In this document: piece after piece, positions 7,563 to 14,511 of the stretch
Position numbering within the stretch: position 1 is the first letter of the stretch
Layout of the letters: every line of letters begins with the position of its first letter
NCBI GenBank assembly: GCA_964528155.1
Contig: CAZGRL010000048.1
Location: 1 to 26,334, forward strand
Length of the DNA stretch: 26,334 nt
From: G001797105 sp964528155
Lineage (GTDB): Bacteria; Chloroflexota; Anaerolineae; Anaerolineales; E44-bin32
Direction of reading: 5' to 3'
Position numbers and translations under genes: made by a program
The notes under the pieces: model-generated
What the model saw: the letters and a program-made list of their open reading frames with translations, nothing else
Database searches by the model: none
Told to the model about the DNA's origin: nothing

Positions 7563-7866
7563 GGCTCACCTCTTCCAGGTGTCAGATCTGCCAGACAAGA
7601 CGTAACGAAGGGCAAGTACGTGCTTGGAGTGCCGGCGCGCGGCGGCCAGGTGAACTGGCGGCCTCAAGCCGAAGACGTCGGTTCAATCAGGAGCGGTTGT
7701 TGGCAGATGCCCGAATTGGGGGTGGGTGACCAGCAGCGGCATGCCCGATCCCGGCTCTCTCACTGCATCGGTGTCAGAGGCTGAGGAAAGCCTATGGCGA
7801 CCGTGTCATCCCGCCCGCGAGGCGATCGCTGATCGCTGAGAAACCAGCGGTATTCGACCGGCTCGA
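7563..7866 (-). promoter_or_regulatory. Long 5' leader of the mgtE transcript
   Basis: About 300 nt separate the predicted start site (near 7866) from the mgtE start. Long leaders before mgtE genes often contain the M-box Mg2+ riboswitch. I looked for its conserved core blocks and did not find them convincingly. No other riboswitch is recognised either. The Shine-Dalgarno GAGGTGA at 7572-7566 is the only clear element. Confidence 0.4.
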
Positions 7867-7872
7867 CGAGGC

Positions 7873-7901
7873 ATTCTAGCATCGAGCCGAGTTTCAGTCA
7901 A
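7873..7901 (-). promoter_or_regulatory. Sigma-70-type promoter of the mgtE operon
   Basis: On the minus strand, TTGACT (7901-7896), exactly 17 nt, then TAGAAT (7878-7873), each 5/6. It would start the transcript of block A near 7866. Confidence 0.65.
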
Positions 7902-7957
7902 AACGGAGGAGATTTCAGGGTGTATCCGACCGTAGGTTGTGCGCCGCTGAGCAGATC

Positions 7958-8010
7958 GGCGGATTTGGGGATGTTGGGCGGCAGCGCCGCCCAACATCCC
8001 CAAATCCGCC
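7958..8010. terminator. Perfect 25-bp hairpin after the YugP-type gene
   Basis: Arms 7958-7982 and 7986-8010 are exact reverse complements (core TTTGGGGATGTTGGGCGGC), with only AGC between them. It starts 22 nt past the stop codon at 8033, so it most likely ends block B transcription and protects the 3' end. No T tract follows on the minus strand, and the stem is far longer than usual terminators. It may instead be a dispersed palindromic element. Confidence 0.55.
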
Positions 8011-8032
8011 TAACCTCGCTAGACGTACCGGC

Positions 8033-8749
8033 TCAGCCGCGCCGGCGTCCGCCAAGTCCGCCAACAGCCAGCACCCAGTAGAGGAGCTGCAACAGGGCCG
8101 CGGCAAGGGCGGCGACGTACGTGAAGGCGGCTGCGTTCAAGACGGCGGAAACGCCACGCGATTCATCGTCGGCGTACACCAGCCCCGCCTGGCGCAGAAG
8201 CTGGCGCGCGCGGACGGAGGCGTTGAGCTCGACCGGGAGCGTCGCCAGGGCGAAGACCGCTCCAAGCGAGAAGAACAAGATGCCGAGCCACGCGAGGTTG
8301 GAAAGGCGCAGCAGGATGCCGCCGATGATCATGATGTATCCCAGCCATGACCCGACATTGGCGGCCGGCACGATGGCCGCCCGGAAGCGCAGCGGCAAAT
8401 ACCCCTGACGGTCCTGGAGCGCATGGCCGATCTCGTGCGCGGCCACGGCGATGGCGGCGATCGATTCGCTCTTGGCCACGCCGGCGGAGAGCCGCAGTGT
8501 CTTCGTCCTGGGGTCGTAGTTGTCGCTCAACTGGCCCGAGATCCCCTCCACGCTTACATCATTCAGGCCACCGGAGTTGAGAAGCCGGCGCGCGGCATCC
8601 TCGCCGGTCAGGCCGTAACGATTGCGCACCTGGCTCCACTTGCGGTAGGTCGAATTGACCAGGTATTGAGCCAACATGACCAGTAGAAACCCTGGAAGGA
8701 TGAACAACATGTAGTCGAACGAGAAAAGGAACGGAAAGAAGCCCATCAT
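8033..8749 (-). CDS. Membrane zinc metallopeptidase, YugP family
   Basis: 238 residues. The start is ATG 8749 or the adjacent ATG 8746; GAGGTGA just upstream fits the second slightly better. It opens with a hydrophobic membrane segment (about 12-32). The metal-binding H-E-I-G-H sits at residues 105-109 inside 'IAVAAHEIGHALQ', followed by two or three membrane segments (about 120-175 and 205-230) and 'ATLPVELNAS.RA..LL', conserved in this family. The C-terminus is basic (G-G-R-R-R-G). Members are predicted inner-membrane proteases with poorly known substrates. It is 33 nt downstream of the S41 protease gene, so two proteases share a transcript, which suggests envelope protein quality control (inference). 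Confidence 0.9.
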   Translation of the reverse strand: MMGFFPFLFSFDYMLFILPGFLLVMLAQYLVNSTYRKWSQVRNRYGLTGEDAARRLLNSGGLNDVSVEGISGQLSDNYDPRTKTLRLSAGVAKSESIAAIAVAAHEIGHALQDRQGYLPLRFRAAIVPAANVGSWLGYIMIIGGILLRLSNLAWLGILFFSLGAVFALATLPVELNASVRARQLLRQAGLVYADDESRGVSAVLNAAAFTYVAALAAALLQLLYWVLAVGGLGGRRRG

Positions 8750-8782
8750 TCACCTCACACTCGAACTACCCTTGTTTCGTTC

Positions 8783-10060
8783 TCAGTTCCCTTGGAGGAG
8801 CTCCACGGCGCGGTCCAACTGGGGATCACGATCGTTGAGAACGTCATCATCGGTTCTTTGCACTTCGACATCCGGCTGGAGGCCGGTCTTGTCGATCAAT
8901 CGGCCGTCAGGTGTGTACCAGCGCGCGACCGTCACGCGGACGGCGCCGCCGTCGCTCTCCAGGGGAACCCAATTCTGAACGGAGCCCTTGCCGAACGAGG
9001 TCTCACCGACAAGCTTCCCTCTGTCACGGTCCTGGATCGCGCCGGCAACGATCTCCGAAGCAGACGCTGAACCTGCGTCAATCAGAACCACCATCGGGAC
9101 GTCCGTGGCCAGGCCACCCCCTTGAGCGTTGTATGTCTGAACCTGGCCGTCACCGAAGTGCTCGGTCATGATCACTCCGTCGGGAATGAACTCCGAAGCG
9201 ACCTCGATAGCAGTTGATAGGAAGCCCCCTCCGTTTCCTCGCAGATCGAGGATGAGGCCGGTTGGGTTCTGCGCCATAAGCTCGCGTAGCGTGCTGCGAA
9301 GATCGTCACTGGAGGACTGTCCGAAGGTATACAGGTGGACGTATGCAATATCGTCATCGATCATGCGGCTGTCGATGCTGGGAACTGAGATATTCGCACG
9401 CGTGATCTGGAAATCCAGAGGCTGTGCCTCGCCCTTGCGCATGACAGTCAGGTCTACTTTCGTGCCGGCCGGGCCCAGGATCTGGCGGATCACCAGTGAA
9501 GGGTCGATGCCGGTCACGTCTTCGCCGTCGATGGCTATGACGGCATCCCCAGGTTTCAGCCCGGCGATCTCCGCCGGCGAGCCGGGCATGGGTGCAATGA
9601 TCGTCAGGAGCTCGCCCTGCGTATCCACCCAGGCGCCGATCCCCTCATAGCTCCCCTCGAGAGGGATATTGGCTTGTCTGTATGTGTCCGGGTCCATGTA
9701 CGAGCTCTGCTCGTCGCCCAATGCGTTGATCATGCCTTCGATCGCCCCGCGCACGAGTTGCGTGTCGTCAAGCGGCTGATCGACGAACTGATCGTGCACG
9801 ATCCCCCATGCCTCCCAGAACGGTTGCATGAGCGTCTGCTGGTCGTCGGGTGGCATCGGCGTCGAGGCAGGTCTGGGAGCGGAGGTCGGATTCGGCACGG
9901 GTGTCGGAAATGCTGGTGCGGCCGGGAGCGGTTGTTGCACAACTTCCGGCCGGTTGAATTGCGGAATGGCGTAGCCTATCGCCAACCCGGCCGAGAAGAT
10001 CCCGCCTGCCAGAATCAAACCTGCCAGTAGACCTGCCAAGAGCTTCAGTAGTCTGGACAT
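8783..10060 (-). CDS. C-terminal processing protease, S41 family (CtpA-like)
   Basis: 425 residues from ATG 10060 (GGGGTGG about 8 nt upstream); a GTG four codons earlier is possible. The N-terminal membrane anchor (about 5-32) is followed by a Pro-rich linker, an N-terminal helical part with 'GDEQSSYMDP', a PDZ domain (about 125-215, with 'GSPAEIAGLKPGD.I.AIDG') and the protease core. Catalytic Ser333 (G-S-A-S-A-S-E) and Lys358 (F-G-K-G) keep the 25-residue spacing of the Ser/Lys dyad known from Tsp. 'LILDLRGNGGG' is also intact. It acts on C-termini of envelope proteins outside the membrane. It lies 79 nt after the CoA-transferase gene and 33 nt before the YugP-type gene. Confidence 0.93.
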   Translation of the reverse strand: MSRLLKLLAGLLAGLILAGGIFSAGLAIGYAIPQFNRPEVVQQPLPAAPAFPTPVPNPTSAPRPASTPMPPDDQQTLMQPFWEAWGIVHDQFVDQPLDDTQLVRGAIEGMINALGDEQSSYMDPDTYRQANIPLEGSYEGIGAWVDTQGELLTIIAPMPGSPAEIAGLKPGDAVIAIDGEDVTGIDPSLVIRQILGPAGTKVDLTVMRKGEAQPLDFQITRANISVPSIDSRMIDDDIAYVHLYTFGQSSSDDLRSTLRELMAQNPTGLILDLRGNGGGFLSTAIEVASEFIPDGVIMTEHFGDGQVQTYNAQGGGLATDVPMVVLIDAGSASASEIVAGAIQDRDRGKLVGETSFGKGSVQNWVPLESDGGAVRVTVARWYTPDGRLIDKTGLQPDVEVQRTDDDVLNDRDPQLDRAVELLQGN

Positions 10061-10139
10061 GTCAGATACCACCCCTCACTATCGGCACCGATCGAGGAAA
10101 GATAACATAGGCACATAAGAATCTCATGAACGTTTTGGC

Positions 10140-10964
10140 CTATTCGGGCGGCTCCAGGCCGTGGCGCTTGAACCAGCCGGCCAGCATTCGCGGGTAGGCC
10201 TCGGTGCCGGCAACCTCGGTGAACTCAAGGGTGGCATCACCATCCAGCGGGTAGAGAGGATGGCATGACGTCGGCCACGCTCCTCCGGGCGCCTCTACCA
10301 CGGCGTCTACAGCAGGACCGACCAGGTCCGCCTTGTCGAGGCGGGGAACAATCTTCTCCGCCGTCACGATCACTTTCTCCGCCACAAGGGCAAGATCAGG
10401 ATCGACCCCCAAGTTCCCGCCGATGGCCGCGTTCCCCTGGGGATCGGCCTCCAACGCATGGATGACGGCTACGTCGCAACGGATCGCCGGGAAGGCCGTC
10501 AAGATCTCGCCGCTGTAGGGATCGATCACGGTCTTGACATCTGGTCTAAGCTGGGGAAGGTCAGTTCCCTGCCAGGCCATGGATGGCATGAAACCAACTC
10601 CGGCCAGTGCGGCCCTCATCCCGAAGGCCAGGCTGGCCTCAGTCTCCTCAATGATTTCGATCTTCCCTCGCCCGGCGGCTTGAGTGAAGTGAGGTGCCAG
10701 GCCGAACGCCTCGAGGCCGAAGTAGCATGACCGGACTCTTGAGACCATCCCCGCGCCGACCAGGATGTCGCTCTCCAATCCTGCGGTGAAGCAAAGCAGT
10801 GTCAGGCCGGCGGGGGCTCCCGTGCGGGCGAATTCGGCCAGCGCGCTCAAAGCGAAAGCCATCGGCCGACGGTACAGCGTCACGCCCCCGAGAGCAAGGA
10901 TGGCTCCTTGCTTGGGGATCAATCCAACGGCGTCTTCCATCGGGATACGTTTGTCTACGCTCAT
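10140..10964 (-). CDS. CoA-transferase, alpha subunit (GctA-like), orphan
   Basis: 274 residues from ATG 10964, which overlaps the stop of the upstream small gene (ATGA), so translation is likely coupled. The fold matches family I CoA-transferase alpha subunits of the glutaconate type: a Gly-rich start 'GAILALGGVTLYRRPMAFA', 'G.ESDILVGAGMV', 'CYFGLEAFGLAP' and 'EETEASLAFGMRAALAGVGFMP' followed by 'GTDLP'. Such enzymes move CoA between carboxylic acids as alpha/beta complexes, with the catalytic Glu in the beta subunit. No beta gene lies next to it in this window. Either the partner is encoded elsewhere or the protein has another role. The substrate cannot be read. Confidence 0.87.
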   Translation of the reverse strand: MSVDKRIPMEDAVGLIPKQGAILALGGVTLYRRPMAFALSALAEFARTGAPAGLTLLCFTAGLESDILVGAGMVSRVRSCYFGLEAFGLAPHFTQAAGRGKIEIIEETEASLAFGMRAALAGVGFMPSMAWQGTDLPQLRPDVKTVIDPYSGEILTAFPAIRCDVAVIHALEADPQGNAAIGGNLGVDPDLALVAEKVIVTAEKIVPRLDKADLVGPAVDAVVEAPGGAWPTSCHPLYPLDGDATLEFTEVAGTEAYPRMLAGWFKRHGLEPPE

Positions 10965-11200
10965 TCCCCGGTGTCCCCGTTTTCTCGATCAGCTGTGATC
11001 GCGTCCACCCTCTGTCGCAGTTCTCGCAGCGCCTCATCCTCCTCCGCCCATGGATCGCCCATGCGGCGCGCCGCGCCGAGCCACCTGCGGATTCCATCCG
11101 CCGGCTTCGAACGCAACAGGCCGACGACGAGGGCAAGATTGACGATGATCACCAGGACAAGTGCCGCGCCGATGATGAGTGGGGCCCGGTCAGTGTCCAT
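10961..11200 (-). CDS. Small single-pass membrane protein
   Basis: 79 residues, with ATG 11200 preceded by AGGGAG 5 nt upstream. One membrane helix lies near the N-terminus (about 8-29), followed by a charged, helical tail with 'EEDEALRELRQRVDAI', probably a short coiled coil in the cytoplasm. Its stop overlaps the start of the CoA-transferase gene. Family not recognised. Confidence 0.72.
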   Translation of the reverse strand: MDTDRAPLIIGAALVLVIIVNLALVVGLLRSKPADGIRRWLGAARRMGDPWAEEDEALRELRQRVDAITADRENGDTGE

Positions 11201-11245
11201 TCCGCTCCCTCGTAGACTTTTCGACCGCGACCTGCATTCCCGCGG

Positions 11246-11890
11246 TCAGCTGACCAACTCCGGAAGGAGTTCGACGAGCTGCGTAATGCGTCGGATTCGG
11301 GGAAGTCCATCGGACGCCTGTCCGCGTTCATCAACCAGGACAGGACGCATTCCCATGGAAGCGGCCGGCTCGAGGTTCAAAGCCCGGTCGTCCACGATCA
11401 CACACGCGGCCGGCTCGGCCTCACCGCACAATTCGAGGGCACGCTGGTAGCTCTCCTGCCTCGGCTTGTTGACAAAGTCCAGTGCGACGATGTCGACCAC
11501 TTGGTCGATGAGAGATTCGACGCCGAGCCGCTTGAGCACTCGCTCAACATGTGGAAGGTAAGAATTGGTGAAAATCACGCGCTTCTGGGTGAGGCTCCCC
11601 AGCATCGCGGCCAGATCCGGATTCGGCCGAAGCATCGTCTCCAGAGAGACATCATGAACGAAGACGAGGTACTCGTAGGGATCGATGTGATGCTCTTCAA
11701 TGAGCCCATTCAAGGTCGTCCCGTACTCCGCCAGGTATCGGTCGCGCGCGTCGGCGGCAGTCGTCGGGTCAAGCGCCAGGCGATCGGTCAGGAACAGGTT
11801 GATGCGGTCGCCGATGGCTTCCCACAGCCCACTTGTGCTGGGGTACATCGTGTCGTCAAGGTCCAGGAAGACCACTCGATAGGGCGTCAT
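11246..11890 (-). CDS. HAD-family phosphatase, pyrimidine 5'-nucleotidase (SDT1) type
   Basis: 214 residues from ATG 11890, which shares one base with the stop of the upstream gene (TGATG), a classic coupling arrangement. HAD motif I is F-L-D-L-D-D-T-M-Y, motif II T-N-S, motif III the Lys in 'NKP', and motif IV 'VIVDDRALN'. The cap region 'YPSTSGLWEAIGDRINLFL' and 'AEYGTTLNGL' is characteristic of the SDT1/PHM8-like nucleotidase branch, which dephosphorylates UMP/CMP or related small phosphates. Substrate is inferred from the family. A longer frame exists upstream but would run through the preceding gene. Confidence 0.88.
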   Translation of the reverse strand: MTPYRVVFLDLDDTMYPSTSGLWEAIGDRINLFLTDRLALDPTTAADARDRYLAEYGTTLNGLIEEHHIDPYEYLVFVHDVSLETMLRPNPDLAAMLGSLTQKRVIFTNSYLPHVERVLKRLGVESLIDQVVDIVALDFVNKPRQESYQRALELCGEAEPAACVIVDDRALNLEPAASMGMRPVLVDERGQASDGLPRIRRITQLVELLPELVS

Positions 11891-12177
11891 CAGAATGGGT
11901 CGTCCTTGGTCCAAACGCGGGTGGTGCTGCCGGTTGGCGGAGGGAGCCTGCGTCCGATCACCACCCACCAGATGAGTACGGCGATGGCGGCAACGCCGAC
12001 GCCAAATCCCAACTCGATCCACGCGTGCTCGTACCTGACCCAGCGGTAGACGAGGACCGCAGTTGGCAGCGGCAAGATGAGGAACAGCCAACGCCTCGTC
12101 CGCGGCTCACTGCGGATGCTGACGAGCGCGACGACGAAAAGCAGGCCGCCAAGGACGATCGCCGTCTCCCAGTTCAT
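11890..12177 (-). CDS. Small integral membrane protein, probably leaderless mRNA
   Basis: 95 residues with three hydrophobic helices (about 5-20, 29-44 and 55-74) and a soluble C-terminus rich in Pro/Thr. The ATG at 12177 has no Shine-Dalgarno site. A good promoter ends its -10 box only 7 nt upstream, so the message probably starts at or next to the ATG. The stop overlaps the HAD phosphatase start. Family not recognised. It is the first gene of block B. Confidence 0.75.
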   Translation of the reverse strand: MNWETAIVLGGLLFVVALVSIRSEPRTRRWLFLILPLPTAVLVYRWVRYEHAWIELGFGVGVAAIAVLIWWVVIGRRLPPPTGSTTRVWTKDDPF

Positions 12178-12184
12178 GGCGGGC

Positions 12185-12214
12185 AGTATAAGGTCCCCGA
12201 TGCTTGACTGTCAA
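12185..12214 (-). promoter_or_regulatory. Sigma-70-type promoter of block B
   Basis: On the minus strand, consensus TTGACA (12214-12209), 18 nt, then TATACT (12190-12185). Expected initiation is at about 12179-12177, which coincides with the ATG at 12177. Confidence 0.65.
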
Positions 12215-12238
12215 TCTGCCGGCGCCACGATTGGCAAC

Positions 12239-12371
12239 GGCTTCGCCGCTGCGCACTCCAGCGGCTCGGTTTTCTGGGCGCGGGCCCGCGCCTCTGGAGT
12301 CCAGAAGCTCTGCTTCTGGCCGCGAGCGAAGCGAGCGGGTTTCGAAGCGCGGCGCCACTTCCTCACCCAGC
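12239..12371 (+). repeat. 133-bp extragenic tandem repeat, copy 1
   Basis: Begins GGCTTCGCCGCTGCGCACTC. It contains the hairpin CCAGAAGC-TCT-GCTTCTGG and a GCGAGCGAAGCGAGCG block. It differs from copy 2 at about 11 of 133 positions, without indels. Confidence 0.9.
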
Positions 12372-12504
12372 GGCTTCGCCGCTGCGCACCCCAGAGGCTC
12401 GGTTTTCTGTTCGCGGGACTGCGCCTCTGGAGTCCAGAAGCTCTGCTTCTGGCTGCGAGCGAAGCGAGCGGGTTTCGATGCGCGGCGCTACTTCCTCATC
12501 GAGC
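12372..12504 (+). repeat. 133-bp extragenic tandem repeat, copy 2
   Basis: Exact 133-nt register with copy 1; the same central hairpin and GC-rich block are conserved. The central hairpin region is identical, while differences cluster at the flanks. Confidence 0.9.
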
Positions 12505-12537
12505 GGCTTCGCCGCTGGACATAGGCTCTGCCTGTGC
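12505..12537 (+). repeat. Truncated third repeat copy fused to a second motif
   Basis: Starts with the first 13 nt of the 133-bp unit (GGCTTCGCCGCTG), then diverges into GGCTCTGCCTGTGC (12524-12537). The same 14 nt occur at 26236-26249 in the right-hand repeat region. Confidence 0.65.
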
Positions 12538-12783
12538 AGTCCAGAATGAAGTCCCCTGATGCGCTTATCCAGGCGGCCGTCCCCATGGGGAGGTCGAAGT
12601 CGCGCTCGCCCGGTGGATTCGCATCGGAGGAGGCCGACTACCTGGGCTATACTCGATGGAGTGCGCGGCCTGCGGCCGACGAGGATCACGGCACGAGGGG
12701 GCGGGTGCGACCCGAGTCATGCCAGCCTCAAGCCTGTCGACTCGGTTGCCTCAATGGCAGCGCGCAAGCAACGGGAGGCCTTG

Positions 12784-14511
12784 ATGCCCATCCGGATCCT
12801 GCCGGAGAACGTGGCGGCTGCGATCGCCGCCGGGGAAGTCGTGGAACGCCCGGCGTCGGTCGTCAAGGAGCTGATCGAGAACGCGCTCGATGCAGAAGCG
12901 AGCCGGATCGACGTCCGAATAGAACAGGGCGGGCGCAGCCTGATCGAAGTCGCCGACGATGGCCTGGGAATCCCAGCCGCAGAAGTGCCTCTGGCGATTG
13001 CGCGCTACGCGACGTCGAAGCTGGAGACAGCCGATGACCTGATGGCGATCAAGAGCCTCGGGTTCAGGGGAGAGGCGTTGGCCTCGATCGGTGCCGTGAC
13101 CCGACTGGAGTTGGTCACGCGCGCCTCCGGTGAAGACGCCGGGACTCGACTCATCGTCGACGGCGGTGACCCGGGGAAGCCTCAGCCGACCGGCTCGCCC
13201 CAAGGTACCGTCGTGCGCGTGCGCGATCTTTTCTTCAACGTCCCGGCCCGTCGCAGCTTTCTCAAATCCGAGTCGACGGAGAGGCGGCGCATCAGCGATC
13301 TGGTGACGCGCTACGCACTGGCCTACCCTGACGTCCGTTTCAACCTCATCCAGGAAGGCCGGCCGAGCTTCCACTCGTCCGGCGGCGGGGATCGCGCCGA
13401 AGTTCTGGCGGCAATCTTCGGCGTTGAATCCGCTCGCAAGATGATTCCGCTTTCCACCGGAGACGACGCGCCTCTCAAGGTCGTGGGATACATCGGGGAA
13501 CCGTCCATCAGTCGCTCCAGCCGGCGCGGACTGACCTTCTTCGTGAACGGCCGCTGGGTGCAGGATGCGCGCTTGACGGCGGCGGTCGGCCAGGCTTACA
13601 GCGGCCTGCTGATGGTCGGCCGGCATCCGGTTGCCGTCCTCCTTTTGACGCTTCCGCCCGACACGGTTGACGTCAATGTGCACCCGGCCAAAGCGGAGGT
13701 CCGCTTCCGCGAGCCAGAGCGAGTCTTTGCCGTCGTTCAGCGCATCGTCCGATCGACGCTCCTGGGACAGGCGAGCCCTCCGGCGCTAGACCTCGGGCCG
13801 CGCTGGGGCGGGCCGGCGAACACCGAACTGCAAGGAGTGATCCCCTCCGACTGGCGACTCATGGGGTGGGGAGAGGCCGAGCAGCCGCACGCAGGGCTGA
13901 CGACCATCCAGCCAGGGTTGCCTGCCGGAGAGGTGCCGCTCCTGCGTGCGGTGGGTCAAGTCGGGGCGAGCTATCTCGTCGCCGAAGGTCCGGACGGCGT
14001 ATACCTGGTCGACCAGCATGCGGCCCATGAGAGGATCCTCTTCGAGAAGCTGATGGAATCACACGCCAGTGGAAACCTCGAATCGCAGATCCTGCTCGAA
14101 CCAGTCACAATTGAGATGTCAGCCAAGGATTCCGATCTCCTCGGGGAACAACTCGAAACGCTGCGCGGTCTTGGATTCGACATTGAGGATTTCGGAGGAC
14201 GCACGTATCGCGTCCGCAGCGTGCCCAGCCTGTTGAGCGGACTTGCCCCGGCGCAAGCCCTGGAGGCCGTCGTAGCCGAGTTCGAAGAGGATGAGACGCC
14301 GCTCTTAAAGGAAACTGAAGCGCGCCTGGCGGCGCGCGTGTGCAAGAGGGCTTCGGTCAAGGCCGGGCAGGTTCTCAGCCTGCCGGAACAAGAACGCTTG
14401 TTGAGGGATCTCGAAGCTTGCCGGTCGCCTCGAACGTGCCCTCACGGCCGGCCGACGATGATCCACCTCTCGGTTGAGGCGCTGGAACGCCAGTTCGGCC
14501 GCAGGGGCTGA
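12784..14511 (+). CDS. mutL: DNA mismatch repair protein MutL
   Basis: 575 residues from ATG 12784, chosen for GGGAGG 5 nt upstream and because MutL proteins start at 'I..L...V...IAAGEVV'; a weaker in-frame ATG lies at 12754. The GHKL ATPase domain (about 1-330) shows 'KELIENALDA' (motif I), 'DDGLGI' (II), 'GFRGEALASI' (III) and 'VDVNVHPAKAEVRF'. The C-terminal domain carries the metal-dependent endonuclease motif D-Q-H-A-A-H-E at 410-416 with Glu421, and A-C-R/C-P-H-G-R-P at 545-557 with Cys546, Cys552 and His554. This MutL should therefore nick DNA itself, as in bacteria lacking MutH. No mutS lies in the window. Its stop abuts the stop of the convergent histidine kinase gene. Confidence 0.97.
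   Translation: MPIRILPENVAAAIAAGEVVERPASVVKELIENALDAEASRIDVRIEQGGRSLIEVADDGLGIPAAEVPLAIARYATSKLETADDLMAIKSLGFRGEALASIGAVTRLELVTRASGEDAGTRLIVDGGDPGKPQPTGSPQGTVVRVRDLFFNVPARRSFLKSESTERRRISDLVTRYALAYPDVRFNLIQEGRPSFHSSGGGDRAEVLAAIFGVESARKMIPLSTGDDAPLKVVGYIGEPSISRSSRRGLTFFVNGRWVQDARLTAAVGQAYSGLLMVGRHPVAVLLLTLPPDTVDVNVHPAKAEVRFREPERVFAVVQRIVRSTLLGQASPPALDLGPRWGGPANTELQGVIPSDWRLMGWGEAEQPHAGLTTIQPGLPAGEVPLLRAVGQVGASYLVAEGPDGVYLVDQHAAHERILFEKLMESHASGNLESQILLEPVTIEMSAKDSDLLGEQLETLRGLGFDIEDFGGRTYRVRSVPSLLSGLAPAQALEAVVAEFEEDETPLLKETEARLAARVCKRASVKAGQVLSLPEQERLLRDLEACRSPRTCPHGRPTMIHLSVEALERQFGRRG

Larger units (their letters stand above)
7563..8032. other. Intergenic region between mgtE and the YugP-type gene (470 nt)
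   Basis: It contains, from right to left on the minus strand, the 25-bp hairpin (7958-8010) after the metallopeptidase gene, a good promoter (7873-7901) and the long mgtE leader. No coding region with a credible start or ribosome binding site was found. Confidence 0.6.
12178..12783. other. Intergenic region upstream of mutL (606 nt)
   Basis: It contains the divergent promoter of block B (12185-12214), then 2 full copies and a fragment of a 133-bp tandem repeat (12239-12537). About 240 nt of unique sequence follow, with no convincing gene. TATACT at 12648-12653 could be a -10 box for mutL, but no -35 box is seen at the right distance. Confidence 0.6.

Noticed and set aside
7563..7866. M-box (Mg2+) riboswitch before mgtE
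   Set aside because: GCTGCTGG and GGGCATC stretches look suggestive, but the conserved core blocks of the M-box are not present in order.
12239..12504. CRISPR array
   Set aside because: Units are 133 bp and near-identical throughout, with no short repeat/unique spacer alternation and no cas genes in the window.
12204..12559. Apparent proteins with repeated 'PEALLLAAS' segments
   Set aside because: These frames are translations of the 133-bp extragenic repeat. They lack ribosome binding sites and occur again in the inverted copy after rpoC.
12618..12653. mutL promoter with TATACT as -10 box
   Set aside because: No -35 box at a permitted distance and no extended -10; too weak to annotate.
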